A model generated the notes under the pieces. The model saw only the letters and a program-made list of their open reading frames with translations. It was not told where the DNA came from and made no database searches. The position numbers and the translations under genes are program-made. Positions 28,419 to 30,385 of a stretch of 30,385 nucleotides of DNA are shown piece by piece. Source of the DNA: a virus; the IMG/VR virus record IMGVR_UViG_3300007234_000057, positions 1 to 30,385 of that record; one strand, given 5' to 3'. Every line of letters starts with the position of its first letter. The stretch's first letter is position 1.

Positions 28419-29302
28419 TTTTTTTCCTCCATATGTTCAACCCATAAGTTTGCAATTTCAAATTGCAACCAATCGCTTGCATATTTACACGCATATACAT
28501 TTTGCCTCATTGCTTCTATCACCACCTCACGATCACCTTGCAATTCCTCACTGGCATACTGCAACGCACTCCCCCAGTCTTTCACCGCTTCCATGACAAC
28601 CTCACGATCACCACGCAATTTTTTACTAGCATATTTCAACGCAAGACCATACCTTTTAACAGCTTCCAGCACCACCTCACGATCACCTTGCAATTCCTCA
28701 CCGGCATACAACAACGCAAAACCATCGTGTTTCACTGCTTCCATGACAACCTCACGATCACCACGCAATTCCTCACTGGCATACTCCAAGGCAAGACCAT
28801 ACCTTTTAACAGCTTCCAGCACCACCTCACGATCACCTTGCAATTCCTCACCGGCATACAACAACGCAAAACCATCGTGTTTCACTGCTTCCATGACGAG
28901 TTCACGATCACCACGCAATTCGTCACTAGCATACAAAAACGCACTAGTATCATTTTTCACCGCTTCCATGACAACCTCACGATCACCTTGCAATTGCTTA
29001 CTGGCATACTCCAACGCACAACCAAACTCTTTCACTGCTTCTAGCACAAACTCACGATCACCTTGCAATTGCTTACTGGCATACTCCAACGCATGGATAT
29101 TCTGCCTGAATGCTTCCAGCACAACCTCACGATCACCACGCAATTCATCAGACGCAAACCTCAACGATGAAGCAGACTCCATAATGGCTTCCAGTACAAC
29201 TTCACGATCCTCTTTTAATTCCTGACGTGCATACTGCAACGCGTAACCATCATTTCTAACGGCTTCCATCACTTCTTCTCTTGTACTTTTTTCATCTATC
29301 AT
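28415..29302 (-). CDS. DUF4116-type repeat protein, 10 units
   Basis: A 295-residue paralogue of the neighbouring repeat protein: a 16-residue cap (MIDEKSTREEVMEAVR), exactly ten 25-residue units (residues 17-266) and a diverged final unit with LQFEIANLWVEHM. Units 6-7 and 8-9 are nearly identical, pointing to a recent 150-bp duplication. Each unit has the constant GDREVV core and a variable part of the form xxxxALxYA, where surface residues differ from unit to unit. It is cytoplasmic by lack of signal. GGAGG precedes ATG 29302. I infer a host-interaction or decoy role only from early position and repeat architecture. Confidence 0.8.
   Translation of the reverse strand: MIDEKSTREEVMEAVRNDGYALQYARQELKEDREVVLEAIMESASSLRFASDELRGDREVVLEAFRQNIHALEYASKQLQGDREFVLEAVKEFGCALEYASKQLQGDREVVMEAVKNDTSAFLYASDELRGDRELVMEAVKHDGFALLYAGEELQGDREVVLEAVKRYGLALEYASEELRGDREVVMEAVKHDGFALLYAGEELQGDREVVLEAVKRYGLALKYASKKLRGDREVVMEAVKDWGSALQYASEELQGDREVVIEAMRQNVYACKYASDWLQFEIANLWVEHMEEKK
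28505..29254 (-). repeat. Coding 75-bp tandem repeats (gene 2), ten units
   Basis: Ten units of exactly 75 bp. Bases 28641-28747 are identical to 28791-28897 (107 bp, offset 150 bp). Despite its regularity this is coding sequence, not a CRISPR array: the units abut without spacers and keep the reading frame. Confidence 0.85.
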
Positions 29303-29674
29303 TTATTTTCCTCCATTCACAACATTTTTTTCGACAAACATTGTTTTGCTTTGACATCTTAGATATCTATTCGTTTTTAATTCATAATCCATATTGATTT
29401 GATCTGGGTTTATTTCAATTCCCCATGAAGTAACCCTATAAGGCCGTCCACGCCTATCTATAAGAACACCATCGATGTCTATACTAAGAGCAAGACCGTT
29501 GTCGTAGTAAGCCCATGCATCACTATAGAACTCATAGAACTTTGAATCGTTACCAAGTTTTTTACTTCCTTTAATTTGTATTTTTGTACCGTATTCATTG
29601 TTTTTTTTTACAAATTTATCAAAAATAAAAAATTTAATTGCAAAGATAACTGCAATAATTCCACCTAACTTCAA
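29303..29674 (-). CDS. Membrane-anchored hypothetical protein
   Basis: A 123-residue protein with an N-terminal hydrophobic segment (GGIIAVIFAIKFFIFDKFV) as signal anchor and a mostly beta C-terminal domain of about 100 residues (KFYEFYSDAWAYYDNGLALS; GVLIDRRGRPYRVTSWG). TTG 29674 is the start, with GGAGGT upstream and a TTGA overlap with the preceding gene. It is the third gene of the early operon. A periplasmic or membrane-surface role is likely. Confidence 0.6.
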   Translation of the reverse strand: MKLGGIIAVIFAIKFFIFDKFVKKNNEYGTKIQIKGSKKLGNDSKFYEFYSDAWAYYDNGLALSIDIDGVLIDRRGRPYRVTSWGIEINPDQINMDYELKTNRYLRCQSKTMFVEKNVVNGGK

Positions 29675-29805
29675 TATTCACCTCCGTATTTAATTATGAA
29701 CCACCCCATAAAAATCAATACAATCCAATAGCTAAGGCCAAACAATGCCATAACGCTTAATATACACGATATTGTGATTCCTATTGCCGCTAGTCTTGGG
29801 CGCAT
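29671..29805 (-). CDS. 44-residue hydrophobic protein
   Basis: From ATG 29805 this frame encodes a small membrane protein: MRPRLAAIG, then hydrophobic TISCILSVMALFGL and WIVLIFMGWFII with a short turn (SY) between, and a KYGGEY end. It probably spans the membrane twice or once. It overlaps both neighbours (16 bp upstream, TTGA downstream), and its last codons contain the GGAGGT SD of the next gene. Missed easily because of its size. Confidence 0.6.
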   Translation of the reverse strand: MRPRLAAIGITISCILSVMALFGLSYWIVLIFMGWFIIKYGGEY

Positions 29806-29873
29806 CGATACTCAACCCCAACAATAACACCATCACGAATCTCAGTTATTTGCATCTCTGTATTTATTATCAT
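29790..29873 (-). CDS. 27-residue protein, first gene after promoter P3
   Basis: ATG 29873 lies eight bases after GGAGG and opens a 27-codon frame beginning MIINTEMQITEIRDGVIVG and ending RCAQD. It is the first frame of the early operon, directly downstream of P3. The good SD supports translation; it may be a small functional protein or a leader peptide that couples ribosomes into the next gene, with which it overlaps by 16 bp. Confidence 0.5.
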   Translation of the reverse strand: MIINTEMQITEIRDGVIVGVEYRCAQD

Positions 29874-29903
29874 TTTTTCAACCTCCATAGTTTTGTTATT
29901 AAC

Positions 29904-29932
29904 ATATTAATATATAGTATTGCTGTTGTCAA
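29904..29932 (-). promoter_or_regulatory. Early promoter P3
   Basis: On the minus strand TTGACA (29927-29932) is followed after 17 bp by TAATAT (29904-29909), a weak -10. The leader resembles that of P2: both have ACTATGGAGGT before the first gene. It would transcribe the 29873-27025 operon. Confidence 0.6.
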
Positions 29933-29940
29933 TACGTATT
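29917..29940. promoter_or_regulatory. Operator O3, GTATTG-N7-CAATAC
   Basis: GTATTG (29917-29922) and CAATAC (29930-29935) repeat the O2 arrangement with the same 7-bp spacer and are followed directly by a further half-site GTATT (29936-29940). The site covers the -35 of P3 and lies upstream of the divergent ParB-like gene, so one protein could control both directions. Confidence 0.7.
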
Positions 29941-29973
29941 ATAATATATTTGCTTTTCTCTTAAAAAGTTTTG

Positions 29974-29979
29974 TATAAT
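29974..29979 (+). promoter_or_regulatory. -10 box of the divergent ParB-like gene
   Basis: A perfect TATAAT lies eight bases before ATG 29988; TTGCTT (29950-29955) is a poor -35 at 18 bp. The transcript would start about two bases before the ATG, so the gene may be leaderless; no SD is present. Confidence 0.45.
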
Positions 29980-29987
29980 ATTAAAAT

Positions 29988-30385
29988 ATGGTTGATGTTT
30001 TACATATACATAAGGTATTGCCGGTGTCTAATATAAGAGCCAACAAAGGGCAATTAATAGAAAAGGGCATACCAACAAATCCAAGAAAAATAACAAAAGA
30101 TAAGTATAACTTATTGTTGCAGTCATTAGAGAAGAGCAACCTAACACAGATAAGGCCACTTGATGTTATAGAGCATGATGGTAAGTATATTGTGTTGTCA
30201 GGGAACCAGAGGCTTAGAGCATTAAAAGAGCTAAAAATTAAAGAAGTTCCATGTAATATATTGAGGGATGATTTAGAGCCAGAGACTTACAGACAGATTG
30301 TGTTACAGGCTAACACGAACTATGGGGAACATGACGATGATCTATTGGCGAATGAGTGGGATGCGGTAGAATTGCATGAGTGGGG
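29988..30385 (+). CDS. ParB/Srx-domain protein, N-terminal part (cut by window end)
   Basis: The frame from ATG 29988 stays open to the window end (132 complete codons). It shows the ParB/sulfiredoxin-type domain: NPRKITKDKYNLLLQSLEKS at 31-50, then YIVLSGNQRLRALKELKIKE (the GxxR signature) and VPCNIL. The segment after it (NYGEHDDDLLANEWDAVELH) is what follows ParB domains in phage proteins fused to a DNA methyltransferase. A ParB-methylase fusion acting on DNA modification is therefore possible, but the catalytic part is outside the window. The start may be leaderless; a downstream start is not excluded. Confidence 0.75.
   Translation, partial: MVDVLHIHKVLPVSNIRANKGQLIEKGIPTNPRKITKDKYNLLLQSLEKSNLTQIRPLDVIEHDGKYIVLSGNQRLRALKELKIKEVPCNILRDDLEPETYRQIVLQANTNYGEHDDDLLANEWDAVELHEW

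Noticed and set aside
27792-29225. Long plus-strand open frames (up to 228 codons) opposite the DUF4116-type genes
   Set aside because: They are antisense to repeats with strong codon periodicity, repeat Ser/Thr-rich units that merely mirror the coding units, and have no SD. The minus-strand genes have SDs, overlaps and caps.
27834-29254. Regular 75-bp repeats looking like a CRISPR or minisatellite array
   Set aside because: Units abut without spacers and preserve an open frame of a known repeat family.

Overview
The window is a large part of a tailed double-stranded DNA phage genome, most likely a short-tailed (podovirus-type) one. It has a complete virion gene set (large terminase, portal, scaffold, HK97-fold-like major capsid protein, adaptor, tail nozzle, fibres and three Q/A/K-rich putative ejection proteins) but no tape measure, sheath or tail-tube gene. 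By eye it is about one-third G+C, very gene dense, and uses ATGA/TTGA stop-start overlaps and AAGGAG-type Shine-Dalgarno (SD) sites. No integrase, tRNA, CRISPR array or insertion sequence was seen. The host cannot be named from the sequence; a peptidoglycan-active domain and a lipoprotein fit a walled, probably Gram-negative, bacterium.

Layout. 14-4213 (+): two small ORFs, TerL, an HTH protein, an FmdB-type zinc ribbon, a staphylococcal-nuclease-like enzyme and a lysis region, where a three-TM-holin-like gene runs through an A10 tract into an L,D-transpeptidase-like domain that has no start codon of its own. 4272-6938 (-): two small proteins and the portal, on the opposite strand to every other virion gene. 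7065-21036 (+): scaffold, capsid, decoration-like proteins, fibre, adaptor, nozzle, cupin-like protein, ejection proteins, collar-domain fibre, a permuted NlpC/P60-like peptidase and small membrane proteins. 21020-24479 (-): replication operon with a stand-alone winged-helix protein, a replication initiator carrying a lambda-like origin inside its gene, a possible loader and a VRR-NUC nuclease, read from a clear sigma70-type promoter at 24537-24565. 24567-24928: a gene-free stretch holding a terminator and five further hairpins. 24929-29873 (-): early accessory operon(s) with lipoprotein, SSB, Gp157-like protein, an Erf/Rad52-like annealing candidate, several sub-60-residue genes, a ribbon-helix-helix protein, two DUF4116-type repeat proteins and small membrane proteins. 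29988 to the end (+): start of a ParB-domain gene.

How the parts may work together. The early leftward region appears to be controlled by a small ribbon-helix-helix protein: the same operator (GTATTG-N7-CAATAC) overlaps the -35 boxes of two promoters, one before its own operon and one directly after its stop codon. SSB, the annealing protein, Gp157 and several tiny proteins supply replication and recombination functions. The replication operon follows, separated by a terminator. The rightward late genes make the particle and the lysis proteins.

The points most worth a second look are the A10 frameshift fusion, the four 23-bp-spaced iterons inside the initiator gene, the hairpin cluster, the paired 25-residue-repeat proteins, the shared operator and a 59-residue protein ending in an SSB-like tip.
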